From contig NC_080560.1 in NCBI RefSeq assembly GCF_030253575.1, positions 43,105,001-43,169,000 of the forward strand: DNA of 64,000 bases, given 5' to 3'. The position numbers were made by a program, and so were the translations under genes. Positions 14,300 through 24,500 of this stretch are shown here, piece by piece. This stretch comes from Rhododendron vialii. Taxonomy: Eukaryota > Streptophyta > Magnoliopsida > Ericales > Ericaceae. The notes beneath the pieces were generated by a model. It had not been told where the DNA came from. It saw only the letters and a program-made list of their open reading frames with translations, and did not search any database. Every line of letters begins with the position of its first letter. The stretch's first letter is position 1.

Positions 14300-14393
14300 A
14301 TTTTCTGGAATTTGCAGGCATACCTTCGACCAGAAGAGATTGAAGCAGCCACTATACCGTCACCCGTGGGAGGATGTTCTCTACACTAAGTGA
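9173..14393 (+). CDS. ACLB: ATP-citrate lyase subunit B
   Basis: This is the B subunit of cytosolic heteromeric ATP-citrate lyase, which cleaves citrate with ATP and CoA into acetyl-CoA and oxaloacetate for cuticular lipid, sterol and flavonoid synthesis; it works with an A subunit not in this window. The 16 coding exons are 9173–9272, 9371–9473, 9748–9813, 9899–10022, 10221–10355, 10982–11042, 11209–11285, 11575–11730, 11873–12001, 12094–12226, 12343–12470, 12614–12719, 12808–12884, 12991–13061, 13441–13725 and 14318–14393. Together they give 608 aa, the length I remember for the Arabidopsis subunit. The N-terminal part resembles the succinyl-CoA synthetase alpha (CoA ligase) fold, with the phospho-acceptor H273 in GHAGAK split across exons 8/9. 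The C-terminal part resembles citrate synthase, with [12 protein letters not shown] (from 411), GIGHR (H488) and LNVDGAIGS (D539). No break was found. Odd points are a duplicated exon-5 end, a TC microsatellite at the exon-6 donor and a C run before the last exon. Confidence 0.95.
10319..10590 (+). repeat. 136-bp tandem duplication of exon-5 end and donor in ACLB
   Basis: Copy 1 (10319–10454) and copy 2 (10455–10590) are head to tail and differ at three positions that I could see. Each contains the last 35 or so bases of coding exon 5, the donor GTGCGT and about 100 bp of intron. Copy 2 lies wholly in intron 5. Confidence 0.9.
11045..11127 (+). repeat. (TC)n microsatellite at the exon-6 donor of ACLB
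   Basis: About 83 bp of uninterrupted TC repeats begin three bases into intron 6, right after the donor GTATC. On the other strand it appears as GA repeats, which produces artificial reading frames of alternating Arg/Glu or Ser/Leu. Confidence 0.9.
14269..14297 (+). repeat. 29-base poly-C run before the last ACLB exon
   Basis: An uninterrupted C homopolymer ends 20 bases before the acceptor TTTGCAG of the last coding exon (14318), so it forms part of the pyrimidine tract. A similar run of 27 C lies at 8414–8440. Homopolymer length may be uncertain in the assembly. Confidence 0.85.
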
Positions 14394-15944
14394 AAAGTTT
14401 CTCAGTTCCAACGGGGTGAATAATTTCCCAGTTCCAACTCACACATTTCCTTTCGAAGTTTCGATCATGCCAGCTATCTGGGGTGATTGTTTAGTCTTTA
14501 GATTAGTCTCTGTATTGCTAGTGCCAGAAAGAACTCCATTTTGTTGGCTTCAATGAAAGTCGTAACAGGGTATCTCTCCGTTGTCATTTATTTATTTGAG
14601 GAAAAATGAGTTCACTTTTTCAGAAGGATAAAGCATGGTACACTTGGGTGTACCGTAGAGATGTTATGCATTTTTAACGCTTGCTATTCAATTTTTTAGC
14701 ATATGTTATGTAATATTGTTTTTAGTTACGCAAGGATGTACCTTGAAAGTATATGGTCCTCATAGTTTTCAAGCATGACACGCATATTTTTGGCGCATGG
14801 TATGCGTATTTTGGATGCATAGTATACATGTATTGTGGTTCATCAGACACAGGTTTACATGTGTTTCTGTTCATCAGTCGCGCATTCTTATAGTATCAAT
14901 TATGCATCTTTTAGGTTAAGTTACAAACAGAAGTTTACGATAAAGTATTTTTGGTTAGTTACACAGTTTTTGATAGTATTATTTATGTTTTTTTTTTGTG
15001 TTAGTTACTCATTATTTTGGTTACCAAATTTTTTTAAATTACACCATGGGATTCTCCTTTCCAGAATCTTATGTTTCTGCCCACAGCGTGGGTAAGTTGT
15101 TCATTTTTTAGTATACGGGCACGTGAAAGTGAAACTTTGTGCATTCAAATGGACCACAGGTCTGTTTTTTCCTTGTATATGCACATCAAAAATTGCGATA
15201 TGCTGGCATATTCTGCACTCAAGAAAAAATATATTCCTTTTCTCATATGGGGAGAAAAGTAGAACCTCCGCAATTTGATGGGGCATTTTCAGGTTAGAAC
15301 TTTCAAAATGTCAGCTAAGTTTCTTCTCGTTTTCGATTATTCTCGTCTAGACGAATGTGTAAAACAATGAACAGGTATATGCAAATGTGAAAAACAACAC
15401 ATATGCAAAAGAAAAAAGAGTTCGAAAAATAAAACAAATGGAGTAATATAATTGTGTTGAAATAAAAGTGATGGTCAGTGCAACACAGCAACTCTGTGAT
15501 GGTAACTCAAAGGAATTTAGCCAAGTGGGTATGAGAAAATAAATACTAAGAACATCCTCATCTCCCTCTCTATTCCTCTTCTTCTAGTAGAATAGCGGGC
15601 AAAATACTGGAAAGTGAGCAGCACCAGTCTCGTGGCCTTCCACTCTACTTTGCAAATTTTGTAGTTTTGCTACACTTGCTTGTTACAAGAGGTGAGGCTT
15701 GTTCTTATTTTATTGTTTCGTCCTTCAAATTAACCTGTGGACCAAAGTAGAAAGCCAAATCCACCAAAATTGCATGCCTCAGACTCGCCTTTTCTTCCCT
15801 TCAAAGTAGCTTTGCTGCAGGTCCTCATTTGAAGAAATGAGGAACTGTTCACTCGTGTAGACATATTTTAATAGTTTTATTGTATATTTAGTTTTAAGAC
15901 TCTCTTAGGGTACTCATTGAAAAACCTTAGAGCTATAAATTCAT
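14394..15944. other. ACLB 3' flank and intergenic DNA
   Basis: The first 200 bp or so after the stop at 14391–14393 is the likely 3'UTR. The rest is AT-rich and has no gene or repeat that I recognise. Confidence 0.5.
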
Positions 15945-16625
15945 GGGAGAATTACCAGACAGAGGTGTAAGGAAGGCTTAATTGCCACTTTCTTGGGCTA
16001 CACTTTCAAAATGACTCATACACGGTAAGAAGCCTTTTAATGACAAATACATGGTAACCATAACCCCGGTGGAATAGTTGGGACAATTTTCCCAAATCAA
16101 ACCCAAATTAATATCGTTTTTTCCCAACAAAACCTAAATCAGTGGAAGTAATACAAATTCACATATTTTGATTGAAATTACAAGATCCACGATTCAGTTC
16201 ATGTAAATCAAACCCACAGTCAATACCCACGATTTTCAAATATCAATTCTTGCCTTCTTGGAGATGTGTTTTCGACTGTTTCCATTATAGAACTCATAAA
16301 GTTTGGCTGATACAAGAACATAGAGATGGATTGGTCCTTTGGATATATATGATTGGAATAGATGGGTTTCCATCAAAACTGGAAAATCGGGTAGAGAGAG
16401 AGGTGGGTGCAGTTGGTGAGAGATGGAGAAAATGCTGATTGTGGGAGAAAAATTGGGGCTAGGGCTTGGAAGTGATATATAAAGGAGGATATAATTGACA
16501 TTTCAACTTGGCACACCATGTCATCGTGAATATTTTACCTCTTATCATGGGATGAGTGATTTCAAAAGTGGAGACCATGAATTGGAGATATGACCTGGTC
16601 TACACCTCTGTTCGGTAATTCTCCC
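15945..16625. mobile_element. Non-autonomous TIR element
   Basis: The left end GGGAGAATTACCAGACAGAG and the right end (reverse complement GGGAGAATTACCGAACAGAG) are near-perfect terminal inverted repeats. Weaker complementarity continues inward (for example ACTTTCAAAATGACTCAT against ACTTTTGAAATCACTCAT). The flanks TAAATTCAT and AAAATTCAA match at 7 of 9 positions, which could be an old 9-bp target-site duplication of the Mutator kind. No coding capacity is seen. Confidence 0.65.
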
Positions 16626-16705
16626 AAAATTCAATATGATCATTTAAAATAAAATGATTAGAAAAATAAGATCTTCGCACCGGTTCAAACAGATTAAAAA
16701 TTGGA

Positions 16706-16825
16706 GAGACTGGAGGAATACTCTTAACTATTTGTCTTTTATGAGGTTGCAATTTGGGTTTACTGGAGGAATACTCTTGACTATTTGTCTTTTGTCTTTT
16801 ATAAGGTTGCAATTTGTGTTCATTG
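16706..16825 (+). repeat. Short tandem duplication
   Basis: The segment starting ACTGGAGGAATACTCTT and running through ATTTGTCTTTTATGAGGTTG occurs twice in a row (from about 16706 and about 16761). The second copy has an extra TGTCTTT. Confidence 0.7.
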
Positions 16826-17837
16826 AAGAATTTGTTCGATCGTTACCTTTAAGGCCCCAAAATCCGTTGAAGTATTCGCAAGTTGTCTGGACATCTCCGG
16901 TTAAAAAAAAAAAAGTGATGGTAAACTTCTCCATCAAAGGAAGGCGAGTCCCTGCAGGCCCCTTGTGGGCTGGAATTTGCAGGACTCCAAACTATGTCGT
17001 TTGGTGCATGCGTGGCTTAAAGAAACTCTGCCACTTTTATCCCATAGCAAACCTCACCACTTTTTGCGGATAAAAAAAAAAAAAACCTCACCACTTTTTG
17101 TAAAAGGGAAAGCTCCAAACCTTACAACTGTTACAATTTAAGGAAAACTTGTTTAAAAAAATCAATAATACCGAGAATTATATATAGCCAATAAACTCAT
17201 AATGTCAAAAAATTAATACTACATTTTTCACTTAAAAGAATGACTCAGCTATTATTGCCTAAAGGACATGAAAAGAAAAAGAATGACTATTGGTTTGTCT
17301 TGACGAGATGAATTAAAAAAGTAAAAAATTATGAACCAAAACTCATAAATTTGTAAAGAAAGACAAAAAATAAGCCAAACAAACAACATTTCTTGGATTA
17401 TTTATTACTTCTTCTTTTAAATTCTTGAGTTTCGATCATAATTTTTTACTTTTTTGATTCCTCCCATTGAGACTCGAGACAAACCAATAATTCACAAAAA
17501 TTTGATACAAAACAAATAAAAGATTATTTTTTTTGAATAAAGACGAAAAAGAATCAAAGTGGCTTATTAAGCCAAACCACCTCTCTCTCTTTTTTGTATC
17601 GGATCATCTTTTTCTTTTATTTTTTCAGGCGACATGAGCTGAGTTATTCGTGCCAGGCGATTATTTTTATGAGTTGTTTTAGTGATCCGCAACAACCCCA
17701 TGATATTAGAAGGTGACATAGAGGAAATTATTAGCGTAACAGTTGTCTAGTGGGAGGTGCATTATATTTTTCTGTCGTAAAAGGATCTATGTCTTTCTTT
17801 ATTTAAAAAAAAGTCTAGTGAAAAGTGGTGATATATA

Positions 17838-18212
17838 TCAGTCCGTTCCCCGTAAGGACCACCTCATTTTAATAAAATGCGGACCTCCCTTTTCCGATAG
17901 AATTTCGATGATCCGAGCCGCTCAATGTGTTCAAAACGTGATTTTATGGGTACTCGAGAGAAATCAGCAAAAAAAAGGATCGGGAAGAGTTTCATCCAAG
18001 CAGTTTTTGTTTATTTTTTTATCAAACGATTCAAACAAAAACTGCTCGGATGAAGCCCTTCCCGGTTATTTTTTTTGCCGATTTCTCATGAGGGAACCTT
18101 AAAATCACGTTTTGAACACATTGAGCGGCTCGGATTATTGAAATTCGATCGGAAAATGAGAGAAATGAGTAGGTCCGCATTTTAACTAAAATGCGGAACA
18201 CCTCATATATAT
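17838..18212. mobile_element. Foldback MITE-like element 1
   Basis: The two halves are near-complete inverted complements around about 18020. Examples are CAAGCAGTTTTTGTTT against AAACAAAAACTGCTCGG, and GAGCCGCTCAATGTGTTC against GAACACATTGAGCGGCTC. The right end runs into an (AT)n tract. No coding capacity is seen. The transcript would form a hairpin of about 150 bp. Confidence 0.75.
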
Positions 18213-18221
18213 ATATATATC

Positions 18222-18590
18222 GGGGCGGTTCCGGGGACACCTAAAAAAACACCCCATAGTTCCGGATTAAATTTTGATGATCCGAGCCGCTCAATGTGAT
18301 CAGAACGTGATTTTAAGGGTACCCGTGAGAAATCAGCAAAAAAAATGACCGGGAAGGACTTGATCCGAACAGTTTCGAACAGTTTTTTATTGAACGGTTC
18401 AAATAAAAACTGCTCAAATCAAACCTTTCCCGGTCATTTTTTTTGCTAATTTCTTGCGGGTACCCTTAAAATCACATTCTGCACACATTGAACGGTTCGG
18501 ATCATAAAAATTTGATCGGGAACTATGAGATTGAGATTATGGGTGTTTTTTTAGGTGTTTTTTTAGGGTGTCCATTGAACCGTTCCGTGT
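18222..18590. mobile_element. Foldback MITE-like element 2
   Basis: It is homologous to the neighbouring element 1: both carry GATGATCCGAGCCGCTCAAT and the CCGGGAAG/TTCCCGGT segments. Ends are CGGGGCGGTTCCGGGGACAC on the left and, in reverse complement, CACGGAACGGTTCAATGGAC. It is bordered on both sides by (TA)n tracts, which suggests insertion into an AT microsatellite. Confidence 0.75.
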
Positions 18591-18810
18591 ATATATATAT
18601 ATATCCCCATTAATTTGTTAGCGATATGTAATTCTCAGTATTATTATGGTTTTGGAGCTTTCCCTTTTACAAAGTGGTGAGGTTTGCTATGTGGGATAAA
18701 AGTGGCAGAATTTCTTAAAGCCACGCATGCACCAAACGACATAGTTTGGAGTCGCTTGAAAAATTCCAGTCCACAAGGGGCACTGCAGGGAGTCGCCTTC
18801 CCCATTTTGC

Positions 18811-21088
18811 ACTGTCTTCATCATTCCACGTGCATTTGAATATCCCAATTGATGGGATAAAACACTAAAGTTAAAATTCGTACAATAATCCAGGCCCAGA
18901 TCACAAAAAAACAAAAATAAAAGAGTACAATAATTCGCCAGATTTTTTTTAAAAAGTACAATAATCCAAGACCAGAAGGTCCTTTTTCTTGGATGAAAAA
19001 ATTATTCAATGCGTACTGAAGGCCATATTTTTGCAAAGTGTGATTATGGCGCAAATGTTTGATAGAAATTAGAAAGGGCTTTTGGAGCAACTCAATGTGT
19101 TCTCATGCGCATGATGGATCCATCGTGTGATATAACAAAATAAATACCACTACGATCTTCTTTGATGATAAAAAATAATATTTATTTTCATAGCTTATAG
19201 GTCCATCAGTTATCATATCATATCAATATCCGATTAAACGAGACATAAATATTACAAGAGAAATAGATTCTGATTGGTAAATTCTATTTAGACAAATTTG
19301 CTTTGATTAAACCTTTATTGATATATTATTCCTTAACATAAATCGATAATACATCGAGACTGACCGAATGTATAGATCGGTTGGTCAAATAAAATAGTGA
19401 GGAAATCCCAATTCTTTAGAGTAATTGCTGATGTTGACTATTTTCTACTTATTTTTTTTTGTAATGCCTATATTTGGAAGGGGACAAGGTGCTAAATGAA
19501 TAACTTTTTGGGATTGGTTCATGGGGAATCAATAAAATAGATAGACTAAAACCAAGTGAAGGCCATATTTTCCCACGTGGCCCAACCTCCAAGCATCTCT
19601 CTGTCAGACCAATCAACCGACCTCCTTTTTTGTAGCTCTCCTCATGTCCACATGTAAATTCTTGCTCAAATTCCCATAAAAATAGCTCAAAAAATGGGAT
19701 AAACAGGAAACATAAGAAAATGCCAAGAAAACCCAGAAATGAAAAATGCCAAATGCTTTGTTAACTCCTCCCTCCCTCCCTCCCTCACTCTCTCTCTCTC
19801 TCTCTCTCTCTCTCAAAACCTTACCCGCCACAACTATCTTTCTTCTTCCTTCCCCTCCCCCTTATGATTTTCACACCCTTGTACAGCGGTAGGAAGGAAA
19901 GGCCATGGTTTCTTTGTTTTGTTTTTCTCTCATCTCCTCAAATCAATTACTTGTCGTGATTTGTAAGAGTTTCGTTTCTCATCTTTTCGAGAGATGTTAG
20001 TTTGTCTAGGGATCAAATTCTTTTAGAGACAATATTGTTTCACAATGATATCCGTCTCAACAGTCATATCTCATGGTGACTTGTCAGATGTGTAGTTTTT
20101 GAAAAGTTCATTTGTGCATTCATATTTGATTAGAGTCCTCCCAAAGTAAATGAGAGTGAAAAGGGCCTTATCAATTGTCCCAAAACATCCAAAATTAATC
20201 AATTATCCAATCAATGGAATTTTTTGCTCTGTAACGATGAAATGTTTTTAAGCATTGGAATCCATATCTTTGAAAGTTCAATCTTGCATAAAACTAGGTA
20301 TAAAATTTAGTTTTCATTATATAACTACTTTCGAAACTAATTTCATTTCTTATTAGCCAATGACTCAACGTTCGTACGAATGATTTACTTTCTGAAACAT
20401 ATACAAAATTAACTGAAGTATAAAGTGAGGATGGAAGAGCCAAAGGGCTTCTTGTTCCTTCTTTCTAAATTGCCAAACGACATTTGAAAATGTCACCTTG
20501 TTTGTTTGGGAGTTTCGAAATCTCTGTGCACGATCCTCAATAAATTTTCTCTATCTATTTCTTTTTACTCATTATTCTTAAAAATTCCACTCAAAATCCA
20601 AACCGAACAGATGTGCAATGTGTTTAAACTCAACACAGTTTGTCAATTATGTGTATGTGTTTGTAGGTGTAGTATTCCTCAATGACACCTTATCTACTCA
20701 TACTGTTACTAATACGGAGTACTATTAGTACTTATTAATCCCAGCTATGAAAATGAGAAAAAATGGCAGTAAAATCACAGAACCTAATGTAAAAGCACGT
20801 GACCTTTCTTCTTCTTTTTTCCCCTTTTTTTTTTTTCTTTAACAGAAAAAGCAGGGGAGAGGAAAAAGAAAGGTTACGTGGCCAAACAAACAAACATCAA
20901 CAAAAAGAAAACTACCTTTTCTTCGCATGCAGTGAGGTGCGCATTTTCGAGTCGTTGGATCGTATATTCGACGGTGCAGATTTTATCTCGGTAATCAACG
21001 ATTGAAAATCGTTCATTATTGAGATCCGAACCGTTCCATGCACAACTTAAGGGCTCGAAGGTGCGCAGCACGGTGCTACACACGCCAC
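18811..21088. other. Intergenic region upstream of PHYB
   Basis: No gene is recognised. It contains a TCCC/TC microsatellite at about 19768–19814 and AT-rich DNA. The last few hundred bases are the likely distal PHYB promoter. Confidence 0.5.
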
Positions 21089-21095
21089 TATAAAA
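21089..21095 (+). promoter_or_regulatory. PHYB TATA box candidate
   Basis: TATAAAA lies about 430 bp upstream of the PHYB ATG, after a GC-richer segment (CACGCCAC). Transcription would start near 21120. A CAG/GTGCGT sequence at 21148–21156 could be a donor of a leader intron. Confidence 0.5.
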
Positions 21096-21155
21096 CACCA
21101 TCCCAAGTCGTTTGTTTGGGCTCCTTCAGCCACGAAAGGCCACCGTCAGGTGCGT

Positions 21156-21278
21156 ATGAAATCTGTCTCAAACACTATTCTTGATCTTTTTCGTAGATTC
21201 TCCCATTTCAGAGCAAAACCATTGAAAATATTGAGTACCCACACTGGGTTTCAAACCCAAATTTCAGTTACTTGCTAA
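21156..21278 (+). other. Upstream ORF 1 in PHYB leader (40 codons)
   Basis: The ATG at 21156 opens a 40-codon frame that stops at 21276–21278, 247 bases before the PHYB start. It would be absent if the leader is spliced from the CAG/GTGCGT site just upstream. Confidence 0.35.
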
Positions 21279-21408
21279 ACCTAACCAGTACACCGTAAAT
21301 ATTCCCGAGAAAATCGTGAGAAAGAGCAAGGAATTGGCTTTAGGAAGCAAAGCAACTCATATCCATCACCACCAAGGTCAAGGCCAAGCTCCAGCTCAGT
21401 CTTCAGCG
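21264..21408 (+). pseudogene. Degenerate duplicate of the PHYB 5' end
   Basis: This stretch matches the true PHYB 5' end about 192 bp downstream (21456–21587). Shared words include TTCAGTTACTT, CTAAACCTA, AAGCAAA, CAAGCT and GCTCAGTCTTC. In the copy the start codon position reads TTG instead of ATG. The frame then reads GSK, a His-rich stretch and an AQSS motif, and runs into a TGA at about 21426. It is an untranslated relic or part of the leader. Confidence 0.7.
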
Positions 21409-21443
21409 GAGCACAAGAAATCTTGAATCCCCATCAAGAGTTT

Positions 21444-21470
21444 ATGACCGAATTTTCAGTTACTTACTAA
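21444..21470 (+). other. Upstream ORF 2 in PHYB leader (8 codons)
   Basis: ATG at 21444, stop TAA at 21468–21470, 55 bases before the PHYB ATG. It lies after every plausible leader intron, so it should be in the mature mRNA. Confidence 0.45.
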
Positions 21471-21525
21471 ACCTAGCAAAAAAGGTGTGAATTTTCCCGG
21501 GAAAATAGCAAGAAAGTTCAAGAAG

Positions 21526-24500
21526 ATGGGTTCAGGAAGCAAAACAACCCATACCCACCACCCAGTAGCTCAAGCTCAGTCTTCCGGTACTAGTAACGTT
21601 AGGGACTCAGTCAGCAAAGCAATTGCTCAGTACACTGTGGATGCTCGGCTCCACGCCGTATTCGAACAATCCGGCGAATCGGGTAAGTATTTTGATTACT
21701 CAGAGTCAGTTAAAACAACTACAGAGTCAGTCCCAGAGAAGCAGATCACTGCTTACTTGTCTAAAATCCAGAGAGGCGGTCATGTTCAGCCCTTTGGCTG
21801 TATGATTGCTGTTGATGAGGCCACTTTTAGAATCATAGGGTATAGCGAAAATGCCCAAGAAATGCTTTCTCTCACGGCACAATCAGTTCCTAGTCTTGAG
21901 AAGCAAGAGATCCTCACAGTTGGGACTGATGTGAGAACCCTTTTCACCCCATCAAGTGGGGTTTTGCTTGAAAGGGCATTTGGAGCTCGAGAAATCACGC
22001 TGTTAAACCCCGTGTGGGTTCAGTCCAAGAGCTCAGGGAAACCGTTTTACGCGATTCTGCATAGGATTGATGTGGGTATCGTAATTGATTTGGAACCGGC
22101 AAGGACAGAGGACCCTGCCTTGTCCATTGCTGGGGCTGTGCAGTCTCAGAAGCTTGCTGTGCGAGCCATTTCACATTTGCAGTCGCTTCCAGGTGGGGAT
22201 ATTAAACTTTTGTGTGATACAGTGGTTCAGAGTGTGAGGGAGCTTACTGGATATGATAGGGTTATGGTGTACAAGTTTCATGAGGATGAACATGGCGAGG
22301 TGGTGGCTGAGAGCAAGAGGCCGGATTTGGATCCTTATATTGGTCTACACTATCCTGCAACTGACATTCCACAAGCTTCAAGATTTTTATTTAGGCAAAA
22401 TCGGGTTAGGATGATTGTAGACTGCAATGCCACGTCAGTTCGAGTAGTTCAGAATGAAGCACTAATGCAACCTTTGTGCTTAGTCGGTTCAACACTTAGG
22501 GCTCCTCATGGTTGCCACGCCCAGTACATGGCAAACATGGGGTCCACTGCTTCTTTAGCCATGGCAGTTATTATCAATGGAAGTGATGATGATGGTGCTG
22601 GGGGTCGGAACTCAATGAGGCTTTGGGGTCTTGTGGTTTGCCATCACACTTCTGCTCGTTGTATACCGTTCCCCCTCCGTTATGCCTGTGAATTCCTAAT
22701 GCAAGCCTTTGGACTCCAACTGAACATGGAATTGCAACTGGCTTCACAGTTGTTAGAGAAACGCGTTTTAAGGACCCAAACCCTATTGTGTGACATGCTC
22801 CTTCGTGACTCGCCCAGTGGGATTGTTACTCAAAGTCCTAGTATAATGGACCTTGTAAAGTGTGATGGAGCTGCACTTTTTTACCAAGGGAAGTACTATC
22901 CCTTAGGTGTGACCCCTACTGAAGCCCAGATAAAGGATATCGTGGAGTGGTTGTTGGCCTTCCATGGGGACTCTACTGGTTTGAGCACTGACAGTTTGGC
23001 TGATGCAGGATACCCTGGTGCAGCGTCACTTGGCGATGCAGTGTGTGGAATGGCGGCTGCTTATATCACTTCAAAAGATTTCTTGTTCTGGTTCCGGTCC
23101 CACACGGCAAAAGAGATCAAGTGGGGCGGTGCAAAACATCACCCAGAGGACAAAGACGATGGGCAAAGGATGCATCCACGTTCTTCTTTCAAGGCGTTCT
23201 TGGAAGTGGTTAAGAGCCGCAGTTTCCCATGGGAGAATGCTGAAATGGATGCAATTCATTCTTTGCAGCTTATTTTGCGAGATTCATTTAAGGATGCCGA
23301 GGGAAGCAATTCTAAGGCTATTGTAAATGCCCCACTCGGGGATTTAGAGTTGCAAGGAATGAATGAGCTCACCTCTGTCGCGCGTGAAATGGTTAGGTTG
23401 ATTGAGACTGCAACAGCTCCCATATTTGCTGTTGACGCGTATGGCCGCATAAATGGTTGGAATGCTAAGGTTGCAGAGTTGACAGGATTATCTGTTGAGG
23501 AAGCCATGGGAAAATCTCTGGTTCGTGATCTTGTTTTCAAGGAATCAGAAGAAACCATTGACAAGCTTCTGTTTAATGCTTTGAGAGGTACTGCCCGTAA
23601 AGTTTAATATCGGTTTTCTTTCTAATTTGGAAATGGTCTGAAGGTGGTCCTTCCTCATGATCACATCCCTCGTAAAGTAAGTGAATCCCCTGCCAACCAG
23701 GAAAAAAGGAAAAGAATTGGTACTTTATCTTGTTTTTGAATAGTGTTACGGCAGTAAATGGTCCCTGTGATTAACATTGACTACTGTTTTATTCACATTT
23801 CACCTCAGAAGCACTTCGTATCTAATTAGGTGGTGCATAATAGCATGTTGTACACGCTCCTGTTATTGATTTCAGTATGGCATGTTACTAGTCTTCAAAC
23901 CTCAAAAAAAATTTCTATTTTCCTCATCCAAAAGGAACTGCAAAAATAAAGGTTACCATCCAAATCTTTAGAAGGTAGCAATATCTAGCTTTGGTGTTTT
24001 GCAAATTTGAGACTGATACTTATTTTTTGGCAAGTACAATTTCGGTGTGAGTACCCAAAAATAGATGAATTGGTATTGGCTTTAAGTGTAGTTGAGTAGG
24101 TGTTTGGTGGGACATGGTCCACAAGGCTTGTTGGCCAATATATGTACCAATTCTACATCATGTTGGTTATTCGAATTGCCACTGTTCTATCACAATGGTT
24201 CAACTGATACAGGTGAAGAAGATAAGAATGTAGAAATTAAATTGAAGACATTTACCTCAGAACCACAAAAGAAGGCTGTTTTCCTGGTGGTCAATGCTTG
24301 CTCGAGCAAGGATTACACGAATAATGTAATTGGTGTGTGCTTCGTCGGTCAGGATGTTACTGGTCAAAAAGTGGTAATGGACAAATTTATCCACATACAA
24401 GGTGATTACAAGGCTATTGTACATAGTCCCAACCCTCTGATCCCACCAATATTTGCGTCAGATGAGAACACCTGTTGCTGTGAGTGGAACACCGCTATGG

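Larger units (their letters stand above)
16921..18810. repeat. Long inverted repeat enclosing foldback elements
   Basis: About 16921–17125 and about 18649–18810 are inverted copies. Shared words include CTATGTCGTTTGGTGCATGC, CCACTTTTATCCCATAGC and AAAAGGGAAAGCTCCAAA. The left arm also has an internal tandem repeat of CCTCACCACTTTTTG. The 1.5-kb interior contains an AT-rich stretch with foldback features (about 17278–17580) and the two foldback elements listed separately. Confidence 0.7.

Noticed and set aside
18220-18600. (AT)n tracts as promoters
   Set aside because: They are microsatellites around the foldback element, with no gene downstream.
21487-21525. PHYB start upstream of 21526
   Set aside because: The codon at 21487 is GTG, not ATG. 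The first in-frame ATG is 21526, which also gives the family-like GSGSK start.
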